64,000 nt of DNA from Pseudomonas capsici (GCF_017165765.1 NZ_JAFGZD010000002.1:310001-374000); one strand, 5' to 3'. Shown: positions 45,102 through 54,760, counted from the first letter of the stretch. Notes: a model not told the origin generated them from the sequence alone. A program made the numbers and translations.

Positions 45102-46916
45102 TCATCGCTGCTGCAGATAGGCATGCCAGCCGCCCAGATGGCTGATATCGGTCGCGCCTTCGAGGCCGTAAGGTTCGCAGATGAACCCGCTTTCCCAACG
45201 ACCATCGGCCAGTTGCACCTTGCCCAGCCCCAGCGGTGCGGGAATGCCGGTCAGGAACGATCCCAGTTCACGACTTGGCAGCTCCCAGACTTCCACTTCT
45301 ATCGCCACGCCATTTTCTGCGACACGCAGCATGCCCGGACGAAACGGTGGACCACCCGCCAGGGCGTACAACTGATAGTCGGGCGAGCTTTGCGTCAACT
45401 CCAGCAAGCGTGCGCCGCGCTGTTTGAGCTGCCAGTTCAGGGCCAGACCGTCCAGATGGGCACCACACACCACCAGACGGCTCATGTCATTGCGCGCGAC
45501 TGACTGGGGGGCAGACCGATCGGGAGTGCGGCCACTGATCAGCGGCAATGCGGTCTGGCGCTGCAAGGCATCGGCCATGCTCAGCAGGTATTGATCGGTA
45601 AAGGCCCGGCCAAACAGCGTCACGCCCCATGGCAGGCCGTTGTTCATGAAGCCACTGGGCACTGCAACGGCCGCGTAATCCAGCAGGTTGACGAAGTTGG
45701 TGTAGTAACCCAGTTCCGAGTTGCGCAGCACTGGCTCGGCTTCGAGTTCTGCCGAGGTGACCGGGCGACCGATGCTGGGTGTGACGACGAAGTCCAGCCC
45801 TTCGAGCGCCTTGTCGCAGATGGCCTTGAGTGTCTGCAGGCGATATTGCGCCCTGAACGTATCGACCCCGGTCACTGCCGGTGCCTTGGCCAGTACGGCA
45901 CGGATAACCGGCAGAACGGCTTCGGGACTTTCCTGCATCAATTGCCCGGCCACGCTGTAGCGCTCGGCAACCCAGGGGCCTTCATACAGCAGTCGCGCAG
46001 CCTCAAGGAACGGCGACAGATCCAGTGTCACGGCTTCACCGCCGATTGCCTTGAGATGGGCGAGCGCTGCTTCAAACAGTTGCGGGCCTTCGGTGCAACC
46101 GAAGAACTTCAGGTCTTCGGCACGCGGGACACCGAAGCAGAAAGTGCGAGGAGCGCCGAACGCCGAAGCGTCGTTCCACAGCGGGTTGCTGCGGCTGTAT
46201 TCATCGCGCGGGTCCGGCCTGGCCACCAGCCCCAGCAACTGGCTGGCTTCCCGCGCCGTGGCGGTGAAGGTGGTGACGCAATCCAGCGTTCGGCAGGCCG
46301 GTACCACACCTGCTGTGGAAATCAGGCCTTTGCTGGCTTTCATGCCGACCAGATTGTTCAGCGCAGCGGGTACCCGGCCCGAGCCAGCGGTATCGGTGCC
46401 CAGCGAGAAGCTGCTGACACCCAGTGCCACGGCCAGCGACGAGCCGGAACTCGACCCGCCTGACGGATAGTCCTTGAGCACGCTGTTGGGGCATGCGCCA
46501 TAAGGCGAGCGACTGCCGTTCAGGCCGGTGGCGAACTGATCGAGGTTGGTCTTGCCCATGGGCACTGCGCCGAGCGCGATCAGTCGTTCGACAATGGTCG
46601 CCGAACGCTGTGGCACATAAGCGTAAGCCGGGCAGGCTGCGGTGGTGGGGATGCCTGCCAGGTCGATATTGTCCTTGATCGAAAAGGGTATGCCGTACAG
46701 CGGCAGGTCGTTGATTGCGCTTTTTTCCAGTGCGGCTAGGTAAGGCTCGAGTTCAGTCGGGCTGAGCAAGTGAATGAACAGGTGAAAATCAGGATTCAGC
46801 GCGGCGGCTTTTTCCTGCAGAGCCAGGATCAGTTGCCGTGGCGTCAGGCTGCCGGACTGATAAGCGGCACGCAGGGTGTCGAGTTGCAGGTCGCCCGGGA
46901 GTACGTTGTGGTTCAT
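45102..46916 (-). CDS. atzF: allophanate hydrolase
   Basis: The 604-residue enzyme has an amidase-signature domain (residues 1-~440) with catalytic Lys81 (SIKDNIDLAG), the GGSSSGSS loop (~153-160) and nucleophile Ser179 (GTDTAGSGR). A C-terminal domain (~465-604; RLVVCGAHLDGLALNWQL, GFICEPYGLEGA) completes decarboxylation, as in AtzF/DUR2 C-domains. It converts allophanate to ammonia and CO2. Last gene of the guanidine operon, 36 bp after the carboxylase. Start at 46916 (MNHNVLPGDL) is chosen over one ten codons upstream. Confidence 0.92.
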   Translation of the reverse strand: MNHNVLPGDLQLDTLRAAYQSGSLTPRQLILALQEKAAALNPDFHLFIHLLSPTELEPYLAALEKSAINDLPLYGIPFSIKDNIDLAGIPTTAACPAYAYVPQRSATIVERLIALGAVPMGKTNLDQFATGLNGSRSPYGACPNSVLKDYPSGGSSSGSSLAVALGVSSFSLGTDTAGSGRVPAALNNLVGMKASKGLISTAGVVPACRTLDCVTTFTATAREASQLLGLVARPDPRDEYSRSNPLWNDASAFGAPRTFCFGVPRAEDLKFFGCTEGPQLFEAALAHLKAIGGEAVTLDLSPFLEAARLLYEGPWVAERYSVAGQLMQESPEAVLPVIRAVLAKAPAVTGVDTFRAQYRLQTLKAICDKALEGLDFVVTPSIGRPVTSAELEAEPVLRNSELGYYTNFVNLLDYAAVAVPSGFMNNGLPWGVTLFGRAFTDQYLLSMADALQRQTALPLISGRTPDRSAPQSVARNDMSRLVVCGAHLDGLALNWQLKQRGARLLELTQSSPDYQLYALAGGPPFRPGMLRVAENGVAIEVEVWELPSRELGSFLTGIPAPLGLGKVQLADGRWESGFICEPYGLEGATDISHLGGWHAYLQQR

Positions 46917-46952
46917 GGCAAATTCCGTCGAAAGAGTTGAAGGCACAGGTTT

Positions 46953-49900
46953 TCAGTCCGTTTCCAGAACGACCACACGCTGCCCGGCGCGCACCGCCGA
47001 GCCGGGTTGTACCCGTACATCGCGAACGATGCCGTCTACGGGAGCCAGCAGCGGGATTTCCATTTTCATGGACTCCAGAATCACCAGCACATCGCCTGCT
47101 GCAACCCGTTCACCGGGCTGGACCTGCACTTGCCAGAGGTTGCCGGCAATATGGCTGTCGATCCCTTGCTGGCCTGCTTCGAGGGCCGGCTCGTCAGTGA
47201 GCGGTGCAGCACTTTCCTCACTCTCGAAGTTGGCTTGCCCGCTGGCGATCCAGCGCTCGCGCTCGGCCTGGAATGCGGTTTGCTGCTGGCCGCGGAAGGC
47301 GGCGATGCCTTCGGCTTCGCGATTCAGAAAAGCCTGGTAGTCGGCCAGGTTCAGGGTGCTGTGTTCGATCTCCAGCGGATAGCGGCCCAGCGGGAAGTCG
47401 CGGCGGATACGCAGCAACTCGTCGGCACTCACCGGATAGAAGCGGATCTGATCGAAGAAACGCAGCAGCCAGGGTTTGCCGTCAAAGGCGGCGACTTCGC
47501 GATAGCGGTTCCACATCTGCAGCGTGCGGCCCACGAACTGATAGCCGCCGGGGCCTTCCATGCCGTACACACACATGTAGGCACCGCCGATACCCACCGA
47601 GTTTTCGGCGGTCCAGGTGCGGGCGGGGTTGTATTTGGTGGTGACCAGGCGGTGGCGCGGATCCAGTGGTGTGGCCACTGGCGCGCCGAGGTAGACATCG
47701 CCCAGGCCCATGACCAGATAGCTGGCGTCGAATACGGTGCGTTGCACCTCGTCCAGATTGGGCAGGTCGTTGATACGCCGGATGAACTCCAGGTTGCTCG
47801 GACACCAGGGCGCATCCTTGCGCACTGTGGTCATGTATTTCTCGATTGCCAACTGGCAGGCAGGATCGTCCCAGGACAGGGGCAGATGCACGATGCGTGA
47901 CGGGACTTGCAGATCCCCGGCCGCACAGACCGCATCCCATTCACCGGCGACGATATCCAGCAATTGCCCCAGCGGCAGTTGCTCGGGCTGGTAATGCACT
48001 TGCAGGGAGCGAATGCCCGGCGTCAGGTCGATCACCCCCGGCAATGCCTTGCCTTCCAGTGCCTGCATCAAGGCATGTCCGCGGAAGCGCAGTACCAGAT
48101 CCAGTTCGGGCGCACCGATTTCCAGCAGCACATGGGTATCGCCCGATAGCCGTGCAACCAGACGCTTGTCATCCTGGCCGATGTCCAGCACGACAGGTGA
48201 TGCCAGCAAGACGGAACATGCGTCATTGTAGGAGCGCGACAGCGCGGGGCGGGACCTCTCACAGATGAGGGCGCGGGCCATTTCCAGGCTGACCGGGCTG
48301 AAGCGCACTTTATCTCCGGCCTTGAGTTGCCCCAGTTGCCACAGATCCGCTTCGATGATGGTCACCGGACAGACGAATCCGCCGAGGCTCGGGCCGTCCG
48401 GGCCGAGGATGACCGGCATGTCGCCGGTGAAATCCACGGCACCGATGGCGTAGGGATTGTCATGGATATTGGACGGGTGCAAACCCGCTTCGCCACCATC
48501 GGCACGCACCCACTCAGGCTTTGGTCCGATCAGGCGCACGCCGGTGCGGCTGGAGTTGAAATGCACTTCCCAGTCAGTGGCAAAGAAGGTGTCGATGTAG
48601 CCCTCGGTGAAATATTCCGGCGCACCATGAGGCCCGTAGATCACGCGAATCCGACGCACATCTGCCAGGGGCTCGATCTGCTCATCCGGCACACGCTGAC
48701 CGGCGCTGCGATCGGCAAGAGCCTCAATATGCAGCACATCCCCGGCACGCAATGCCCGTCCGCCATGTCCGCCGAACTGGCCGAGGGTGAAGGTGCTTTT
48801 GCTGCCCAGATAGTCCGGCACATCCAGCCCGCCGCGCACGCACAGGTAACTGCGTGCCCCGGCACCGGCAATCGTGCCCAGTGCGAAAGTCGAGCCGGCC
48901 GGCACCAGCAGCGCGGTATTCATGGGCTGCGCTTCACCGTTCAGAGTGAGCGGAATCTGCGCGCCCGTGACAGCCACCACCGCATCGGTATTGAAGCGCA
49001 GCAGTGGCCCGCTCATGGTGATTTCCAATGCCGCGCAGCCTTCGGCATTACCCAGCAGGCGGTTGCCCTGGCGCAAGGCGCGGCTGTCCATCGGACCTGA
49101 AGGTGGCACACCGACGGCCCAGTAACCGAGGCGGCCCGGATAATCCTGCACCGTGGTCTGGGTGCCGCCACTGAGTACTTCAAAGGTGTCGGCCTGGTAG
49201 ATCAGGCCTTCCAGGCAGCGGGTCCATGGCTGGCCGCTGGCAAAGGGCGTATCGACGATGATCTGCCGCAGGTAATCGCGGTTGGTTTCCACGCCATACA
49301 GGCGTGTATCGTACAGAGCGTTGGCCAATCCATCGCTGGCCTGCTGGCGATCCGGTGCCCAACTGATGAACTTGGCAATCATCGGATCGAAAAACGGCGG
49401 AATCTCGCACCCGGCTTCGACCCAGGTGTCGATGCGCAGGTTTTTGCCATCGGCAGCCGGAAAGTCCACGGCGGTGAGCAGGCCGGGGCAGGGCTGGAAG
49501 TCGCGCCCCGGATCCTCGGCATACAGACGCGCCTGAATGGCATGGCCGCTCGGTCGCAGGGTAGCCTGCAACTGACTGAGCGGTGGCAGATCCCCGGCTG
49601 CCAGTTGCACCATCCACTCGACCAGATCGACACCCCATACCTGTTCGGTGACGCCGTGTTCGACCTGCAGGCGGGTATTCACTTCCAGGAAGTAGAAGCG
49701 CTGATCTTCGCTGTCGAAGACAAACTCCACAGTACCCGCGCTGCGATAGCTGACGGCTTTGGCCAGTTTGATGGCGGCTTCGCAGAGTTCTTCGGCCATG
49801 CCATCGGGCAGATTGGGGGCCGGGGTTTCTTCCAGGACTTTCTGATTGCGGCGTTGCACCGAGCAGTCGCGTACGCCAAGGGCCAGCACTTCGCCCTGAC

Positions 49901-50546
49901 CATCACCGAAAACCTGCACTTCAAGGTGGCGAGCGCGCTGGATGTATTTTTCGATAAACACGCCGGCGTCGCTGAAGTTGTTCTGCCCCAGGCGTTTTAC
50001 CGCTTCAAAGGAGTCGGCCAGTTCTTCGGCGTCAAGGCATACCCGCATGCCGATCCCGCCACCGCCTGCGGTGCTCTTGAGCATCACCGGATAACCGATG
50101 CCACGTGCCGCCGTGAGAGCCGACTCAAGGCTGTCGAGCAGTTCGGTGCCTTCGAGCATCGGCACGCCATGCTCTCTGGCCAGTGCGCGAGCGGTGTGCT
50201 TGAGACCGAAAACACGCAGTTGTTCGGGCGTCGGGCCGACGAAGGCGATACCGGCGTCTTCGCAGGCCTGGGCGAACGCCGCGTTTTCCGAAAGAAAGCC
50301 GTAGCCGGGATGAATCGCTTTGGCGCCACTGTTTCTGGCAATGGCGAGAATCTTGTCTACCGCCAGATAAGTACCCGAAGCTCCGCCTTCGCCCAGGCTG
50401 TGGGCTTCATCGGCCTGCATCAGGTGCAGGCTGGCAGCATCGGCTTCGGAGTAGACCGCAACGCCCTTGACCTTCAAGGTGCGCAGGGTTCGCAGGATGC
50501 GGCAGGCAATGGCACCGCGGTTGGCGATCAGCAGTTTGTCGAACAT
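46953..50546 (-). CDS. biotin-dependent guanidine (urea-type) carboxylase
   Basis: The 1197-residue enzyme has biotin carboxylase (1-~450; KSTAGGGGIGMRVC ATP loop, EVNTRLQVEHGVTE), AHS2/KipA-like (from ~465, GGTQTTVQDYPGRLGYWAVG) and AHS1/KipI-like carboxyltransferase halves, and a C-terminal biotinyl domain with the modified Lys in VILESMKMEIP. Such proteins are annotated urea carboxylase, but members behind a guanidine-I riboswitch together with two DUF1989 proteins were shown in the literature to be guanidine carboxylases. It makes carboxyguanidine, which the DUF1989 pair deiminates. A REP-like sequence is read through in frame near residues 761-772, in the linker between the two carboxyltransferase halves. 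Confidence 0.85.
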   Translation of the reverse strand: MFDKLLIANRGAIACRILRTLRTLKVKGVAVYSEADAASLHLMQADEAHSLGEGGASGTYLAVDKILAIARNSGAKAIHPGYGFLSENAAFAQACEDAGIAFVGPTPEQLRVFGLKHTARALAREHGVPMLEGTELLDSLESALTAARGIGYPVMLKSTAGGGGIGMRVCLDAEELADSFEAVKRLGQNNFSDAGVFIEKYIQRARHLEVQVFGDGQGEVLALGVRDCSVQRRNQKVLEETPAPNLPDGMAEELCEAAIKLAKAVSYRSAGTVEFVFDSEDQRFYFLEVNTRLQVEHGVTEQVWGVDLVEWMVQLAAGDLPPLSQLQATLRPSGHAIQARLYAEDPGRDFQPCPGLLTAVDFPAADGKNLRIDTWVEAGCEIPPFFDPMIAKFISWAPDRQQASDGLANALYDTRLYGVETNRDYLRQIIVDTPFASGQPWTRCLEGLIYQADTFEVLSGGTQTTVQDYPGRLGYWAVGVPPSGPMDSRALRQGNRLLGNAEGCAALEITMSGPLLRFNTDAVVAVTGAQIPLTLNGEAQPMNTALLVPAGSTFALGTIAGAGARSYLCVRGGLDVPDYLGSKSTFTLGQFGGHGGRALRAGDVLHIEALADRSAGQRVPDEQIEPLADVRRIRVIYGPHGAPEYFTEGYIDTFFATDWEVHFNSSRTGVRLIGPKPEWVRADGGEAGLHPSNIHDNPYAIGAVDFTGDMPVILGPDGPSLGGFVCPVTIIEADLWQLGQLKAGDKVRFSPVSLEMARALICERSRPALSRSYNDACSVLLASPVVLDIGQDDKRLVARLSGDTHVLLEIGAPELDLVLRFRGHALMQALEGKALPGVIDLTPGIRSLQVHYQPEQLPLGQLLDIVAGEWDAVCAAGDLQVPSRIVHLPLSWDDPACQLAIEKYMTTVRKDAPWCPSNLEFIRRINDLPNLDEVQRTVFDASYLVMGLGDVYLGAPVATPLDPRHRLVTTKYNPARTWTAENSVGIGGAYMCVYGMEGPGGYQFVGRTLQMWNRYREVAAFDGKPWLLRFFDQIRFYPVSADELLRIRRDFPLGRYPLEIEHSTLNLADYQAFLNREAEGIAAFRGQQQTAFQAERERWIASGQANFESEESAAPLTDEPALEAGQQGIDSHIAGNLWQVQVQPGERVAAGDVLVILESMKMEIPLLAPVDGIVRDVRVQPGSAVRAGQRVVVLETD
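48229..48262 (-). repeat. REP-like element inside the carboxylase coding sequence
   Basis: The plus strand reads TGTAGGAGCGCGACAGCGCG followed by GGGCGGGACCTC, a REP-type GTAGGAGCGCG hairpin. Translated on the coding strand it gives the atypical linker stretch ERSRPALSRSYN without breaking the frame. Identification is by resemblance to genus REP elements. Confidence 0.5.
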
Positions 50547-50658
50547 GGCATAAACCCCGGAAACCCAGATTCGCTCGGTTTCTTGATGGGAAGCGGGCCG
50601 TCCCGCTATGGGTCGTTGCGCACAACGGTCGTCCGTTGTGGAGGGCTCGTTTTCTGAA

Positions 50659-51273
50659 TCAGTCGCGAATCAGCAGGCGAGCCGGAGTCGGGTTGTAACC
50701 GTTGCAGGGGTTGTTCAGTTGCGGGCAGTTGGAGATCAGCACGATCACATCCATCTCGGCCCGCAGCTCGACATACTTGCCGGGTGCCGAAATGCCGTCC
50801 TCGAATGTCAGGCCACCTTCGGCGGTCACCGGTACATTCATGAAAAAGTTGATGTTCGGGCCGATATCGCTCTTGCCCAGACGCCCGTCATGGGCGCAGG
50901 CACGCAGATAGTTGTCGCGGCAACTGTGCATGTGGAGTTTTTCCAGGGCATAGCGCACGGTATTGCTTTCCTGGGCGCATGCACCGCCGAGGGTGTCATG
51001 GCGTCCGCAGGTATCGTCGACGATGGTCAGCATCGGCTGGCCGAGGTTGGAATACAGCACGCTGCCGGTGGTCAGGTACACGCTGTTCTGGCGGCGCAGA
51101 GTGCGTTGCACGTCATAACGCTCGCGTGGGTTGGCCAGGCTGTAGAACAGGGTATCGACGGCCTGGTTGCCTTCCAGATCGAGGATGCGGACGGTCTGAC
51201 CGGCCTTGACCTCGGCCAGGAACGGTTCGCCAGCGGGAATGGTGGCGTCGCAGCAATGTTGAGTCGAATGCAT
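50659..51273 (-). CDS. carboxyguanidine deiminase subunit, DUF1989 (urea carboxylase-associated protein 2)
   Basis: The 204-residue DUF1989 protein shows [20 protein letters not shown] and [23 protein letters not shown], with Cys/His/Asp residues expected to bind metal, and [12 protein letters not shown] followed by [25 protein letters not shown]. In guanidine operons the two DUF1989 proteins (CgdA/CgdB) form a heteromeric carboxyguanidine deiminase releasing ammonia and giving allophanate. I do not assign A or B. It sits 112 bp upstream of the carboxylase and 12 bp after its partner gene. Confidence 0.85.
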   Translation of the reverse strand: MHSTQHCCDATIPAGEPFLAEVKAGQTVRILDLEGNQAVDTLFYSLANPRERYDVQRTLRRQNSVYLTTGSVLYSNLGQPMLTIVDDTCGRHDTLGGACAQESNTVRYALEKLHMHSCRDNYLRACAHDGRLGKSDIGPNINFFMNVPVTAEGGLTFEDGISAPGKYVELRAEMDVIVLISNCPQLNNPCNGYNPTPARLLIRD

Positions 51274-51285
51274 GGCAGGGCCTCC

Positions 51286-52011
51286 TCAGGCGAACAGACG
51301 ATCAGTGTTGATAAAGCCGCGCTGGTTTTCCGGACGCGACATGCGGCAGTGCTCGGCCACGCTGGCGTCGGCTTTCATCCAGCTCAGCTTCAGGGGTTGC
51401 GGGGCGTACTTGGGGTTGGGGTCCATCGGATGTTGCAGGGCGGTGAGGACCACCAGGGTGTCCATCGGCGCATACAGTTCGATGTAGTCACCGGCTTTTG
51501 AGTTTTCGGGCACGAAATGCAGGCCGCCGGTTTCGTCCACATTGACCCGGCTGAAGAGGTTCAGGGTCATCAGCAGGTCAGACAGCCCCAGACCCCATTT
51601 GCCCAGTTCCACCAGCAGGTTGTCGACACCGTTGCGGAAGAAACCATTGCGCAGTTCCTGATAGCGACCCTGGCCATATTTTTCTTCGACTTCCGCTGCG
51701 TTGAGCACGCCGCCGATGCTGTCGCTCCAGCCGCAAGTGTCGGCAGTGATCGCCGCCAGCACGCGGCCCATGTCCGAGTACAGGCAGTGGCCGCTGGTGA
51801 GTTTGGCGGTGTGTTGGCACTTGAGGCTGTCGGGCAGGTTCAGGCGCTCGGTCTTTTCATGGGCATTGAGCAGCGTCAGGCTGACATTGGCGTTGCCGTT
51901 GAGGTCGGTCAGGCGCAGCAGCTCACCGCGCTTGAGCACGAATGAGCGATGAGCGCCGCCGGGCAGCAGCTCTTCGGCGAACACGGGAAACAGGGTGGTT
52001 GAGTCAGTCAT
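51286..52011 (-). CDS. carboxyguanidine deiminase subunit, DUF1989 (urea carboxylase-associated protein 1)
   Basis: The 241-residue DUF1989 paralogue contains GELLRLTDLNGNANVSLTLLN, GHCLYSDMGRVLAAITADTCGWSDSIGG and NLFSRVNVDETGGLHFVPEN. It pairs with the next gene product. The ATG at 52011 has GGAG 8 bases upstream; a much longer frame reaching 52479 is a shadow of the upstream ABC ATPase gene. Cytoplasmic. Part of the riboswitch-controlled operon. Confidence 0.88.
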   Translation of the reverse strand: MTDSTTLFPVFAEELLPGGAHRSFVLKRGELLRLTDLNGNANVSLTLLNAHEKTERLNLPDSLKCQHTAKLTSGHCLYSDMGRVLAAITADTCGWSDSIGGVLNAAEVEEKYGQGRYQELRNGFFRNGVDNLLVELGKWGLGLSDLLMTLNLFSRVNVDETGGLHFVPENSKAGDYIELYAPMDTLVVLTALQHPMDPNPKYAPQPLKLSWMKADASVAEHCRMSRPENQRGFINTDRLFA

Positions 52012-52025
52012 GAGTCGGTCTCCTT

Positions 52026-52790
52026 TCAAGCCGATAGCAGCGAGTCGAGGGCCGCGCGGGCAGCACGGCGGTCGCTGTTCAAGGGGATGTCGTAAGTGAT
52101 GCGTGCGCCATAGGCACCGGGGGCGTGCGGGTCGTGGCGCACCTTGTCGAACACCATCAGCCGGGTGCCGAGGTTGAAACCTTCGGACAGGTCGTGGGTG
52201 ACCATGAATACGGTCAGCCTGGTTTCCTGCCACAGCTCCAGCAGCAGGTTGTGCATGTCCTTGCGAATGCCGGGGTCCAGCGCGCCGAACGGTTCGTCCA
52301 GCAACAGGACGCGAGGCTTCATGATCAACGCCTGAGCGATGGCCAGCCGTTGCTGCATGCCGCCGGACAGTTGGGTCGGGTATTTGTCCAGCGCATGTCC
52401 CAGCCCGACTTTGTGCAGCAGCACAGCCGCCTGTTCCCGGGCATCGCGCCTGGCCTGACCGAACAGGCGTCCAAGCCAAGGTGCATTCGGCAGTTCCAGA
52501 CCCAGCGCCACGTTATCCAGCACGCTCAGGTGCGGGAACACCGAATAGCGCTGGAAGACCACGCCACGGCTTGGATCAGGTTCGTTGGCCAGAGTCTGGC
52601 CGTCCAGGGTGATGGCGCCACGGCTGGGAATTTCCTGGCCCAGCAGCAGGCGCAGGAAAGTGGATTTGCCACAACCCGACGCACCGACCAGCGTGCAGAA
52701 CTCACCCTCGGCGACTTCCAGATTCAAGCCTTCGAGCACCACTTGATCGCCGTACTGCTGCCAGACATTGCGCACACTGATAAAGCTCAT
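52026..52790 (-). CDS. ABC transporter ATPase (guanidine/urea operon)
   Basis: The 254-residue ATPase has Walker A VGASGCGKST, signature LSGGMQQRLA, Walker B RVLLLDEPFGALDPG and the switch His in VTHDLSEG. It belongs to the NitT/TauT (nitrate/sulfonate/taurine) family. Its start overlaps the permease stop by 4 bp. It energises uptake of a nitrogen compound, probably guanidine or a precursor, for the downstream enzymes. Confidence 0.92.
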   Translation of the reverse strand: MSFISVRNVWQQYGDQVVLEGLNLEVAEGEFCTLVGASGCGKSTFLRLLLGQEIPSRGAITLDGQTLANEPDPSRGVVFQRYSVFPHLSVLDNVALGLELPNAPWLGRLFGQARRDAREQAAVLLHKVGLGHALDKYPTQLSGGMQQRLAIAQALIMKPRVLLLDEPFGALDPGIRKDMHNLLLELWQETRLTVFMVTHDLSEGFNLGTRLMVFDKVRHDPHAPGAYGARITYDIPLNSDRRAARAALDSLLSA

Positions 52791-53602
52791 CCTCGTGCTC
52801 CTTCATACCAGGGGAATGCACGACGGGTCAGGGCCTTCAGACCCCAGTCCATCAGCCAGGCGAGCAGGGTGATCCAGATCACGTAAGGCAGGATCACGTC
52901 CATGGCCAGATAGCGGCGTACCAGAAAGATCCGGTAACCCAGTCCGTCAGTGGAGGCGATGGCTTCGGCTGCGATCAGAAACAGCCACGCCGAACCCAAT
53001 ACCAGCCGCAAGGCGATCAACAGGCGTGGCAGCAGTTGCGGCAGGATCACCCGCAGGATCAAGGTCCAGGTCGAGGCACCGAGGGTTTGCGCCTTGATCA
53101 GCAGTTCCACCGGGATTTCCCGGGCGCGCTGTTCCAGATCCCGGGCCAGAATCGGCGTGATACCGATGACGATCAGCATCACTTTGGACAGCTCGCCCAG
53201 CCCGAAAACGATGAACAGAATCGGCAGGATTGCCAATGGCGGGACCATCGACAGCACCGTCAGCAGCGGTGAAAGCGGCGCGCCGAACATCGGCAGGATG
53301 CCCGACGCAATGCCCAGGCACAGGCCCAGCAAGGCGCTGATCCCCAGGCCGATGGCCAGTCGTTGCAGGCTGGAGCCGGTGTCCTGCCACAGCAGATAGC
53401 TGCCGGTGCGGGTGTCCTCGGTGAATGCCATGCGCTTGACCGCATCGGCCATCTGCACCGCGCTGGGCAGCAGTTTGTCGTTGGGGTTTTCCATCAGCCG
53501 TGTCGCCGAGCCCGTGAAGTAGGCGAACAGCAGCAGGGCGAATGGCAGGATCACCAGAATCAGGCGACCGGCCCGATCCGGGTGGCGATTTATCAAGCGC
53601 AT
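52787..53602 (-). CDS. ABC transporter permease (guanidine/urea operon)
   Basis: The 271-residue protein has about six helices (LILVILPFALLLFAYFTGS; LLGLCLGIASGILPMFG; ILPILFIVFGLGELSKVMLIVIGITPILARD). The ATPase docking loop reads IKAQTLGASTWTLILRVILPQLLP, typical of NitT/TauT-family SsuC/TauC permeases. It starts 27 bp after the binding-protein gene and overlaps the ATPase gene. Confidence 0.9.
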   Translation of the reverse strand: MRLINRHPDRAGRLILVILPFALLLFAYFTGSATRLMENPNDKLLPSAVQMADAVKRMAFTEDTRTGSYLLWQDTGSSLQRLAIGLGISALLGLCLGIASGILPMFGAPLSPLLTVLSMVPPLAILPILFIVFGLGELSKVMLIVIGITPILARDLEQRAREIPVELLIKAQTLGASTWTLILRVILPQLLPRLLIALRLVLGSAWLFLIAAEAIASTDGLGYRIFLVRRYLAMDVILPYVIWITLLAWLMDWGLKALTRRAFPWYEGARG

Positions 53603-53629
53603 GGCAATGACCTTTGGACTGGGTGCGGT

Positions 53630-54703
53630 TTACAGCTTGTTGTCGACGGCCATCTGCACGTAGCTGGGGTCGAAGTGCAGCTTGAGGTTGGCCTTGTCGC
53701 CTTCGGTCACTCCCTTGGCGAATGACATGCCCACGGCACTCGCGTCCCTGGCGCCTTCGCCGAGCAGTCCGTGTTCGAAGGAGAAGCTGGCGACCTTGCG
53801 CATGGTGTCCGGCAGTTGTGCGCTGGTCACGAATGCCAGGGCTTCCTGCGGTGTGGCGAACAGGCGGGTGGTGTCGAGCTGCGACTGGAAGCCCGCCAGA
53901 TCGGTGCCCGATGCCTTGGCCATGTGCTCCAGTGCCGCCTTGCTGGCCGCCGACTTGGCGTTCATCAGGGCTACCACTTCAAACCATGCGCCGGTCAGGG
54001 CTTTGCCCAGTGCCGGGTTGTCTTTGAGGGTCTGGGTGTTGACCACCATCATGTCCATGATTTCGCCAGGGATCTTGCTCGAATCGAACACCTGGGTCAC
54101 ACCGGGCTTGCTCTTGATCTCCGAGAGCATCGGGTTCCAGGTGGTGACGGCCTTGACTTCATCGGTATTGAAGGCCGCCGAGATATCTGCGTCCGAGGTG
54201 TTGACCACCTTGAGGTCTTTTTCGGTGAGGTCCGCGCTGTCCAGTGCACGGGCCAGCAAGTAGTGGGAAACCGACAGCTCGACCAGGTTGACGTCCATGC
54301 CTTTGAGGTCTGCGACTTTCTTGCCTTCGCCCTTGATGACGATGCCGTCGTTGCCGTTGGAGAAGTCGCTGACGATCAGTGCGGTACTTTCAACGCCACC
54401 GGCAGCCGGGATGGTCAGGGCGTCCATGTTGGTCATGGTGCAACCGTCGAACTGGCCTGCGGTGTACTGATTGATCGATTCGACATAGTCGTTGAGCTGG
54501 GTGACATCGATCTTGATGCCGTACTTCTTCGCCCACTTGTCGACGATTCCCTGGGTGCCGGCGTATTCCCACGGCATCCAGCCTGCGTAGATGGTCCAGC
54601 AGACGTTGAAGTGATCTTTGGGGGCGGCTTGTGCCGAGAGGCTCAATGCAGCGATGAGGCCTGCTGCGAGCAGACCGGACAGGCGGGACTTTGGCTTGTG
54701 CAT
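53630..54703 (-). CDS. ABC transporter substrate-binding protein (guanidine/urea operon)
   Basis: The 357-residue periplasmic protein has a signal peptide (cleavage near AQA-AP, residue ~26) and an NMT1/NitT-type two-lobe fold: FNVCWTIYAGWMPWEYAGTQGIVDKWAKKYGI, FDGCTMTNMDALTIPAAGG, SVSHYLLARAL. It is annotated elsewhere as 'putative urea ABC transporter substrate-binding protein'; with the riboswitch the ligand is more likely guanidine or a guanidino compound. First gene of the operon. Its ribosome site GGAGG lies 9 bases before the ATG, inside a stretch complementary to the riboswitch. Confidence 0.9.
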   Translation of the reverse strand: MHKPKSRLSGLLAAGLIAALSLSAQAAPKDHFNVCWTIYAGWMPWEYAGTQGIVDKWAKKYGIKIDVTQLNDYVESINQYTAGQFDGCTMTNMDALTIPAAGGVESTALIVSDFSNGNDGIVIKGEGKKVADLKGMDVNLVELSVSHYLLARALDSADLTEKDLKVVNTSDADISAAFNTDEVKAVTTWNPMLSEIKSKPGVTQVFDSSKIPGEIMDMMVVNTQTLKDNPALGKALTGAWFEVVALMNAKSAASKAALEHMAKASGTDLAGFQSQLDTTRLFATPQEALAFVTSAQLPDTMRKVASFSFEHGLLGEGARDASAVGMSFAKGVTEGDKANLKLHFDPSYVQMAVDNKL

Positions 54704-54712
54704 GCTGAATAA

Positions 54713-54723
54713 ACCTCCAGTAG
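54713..54723 (-). promoter_or_regulatory. Shine-Dalgarno region complementary to the riboswitch
   Basis: The RNA CUACUGGAGGU (54723-54713) holds the ribosome site GGAGG of the first operon gene. It is perfectly complementary over 11 nt to ACCUCCAGUAG in the aptamer (54808-54798). There the ACCUC would otherwise pair with GAGGU in the ligand-bound fold. The exclusive pairings form a plausible ON/OFF switch. Confidence 0.6.
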
Positions 54724-54760
54724 TGAAAGGGGCGGCCAGGAGTCGATCGACACCACTGGT

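Noticed and set aside
52012..52479. N-terminal extension of the first DUF1989 protein
   Set aside because: The extra ~156 residues are an out-of-frame reading of the ABC ATPase gene and low-complexity; the ATG at 52011 has a good ribosome site.
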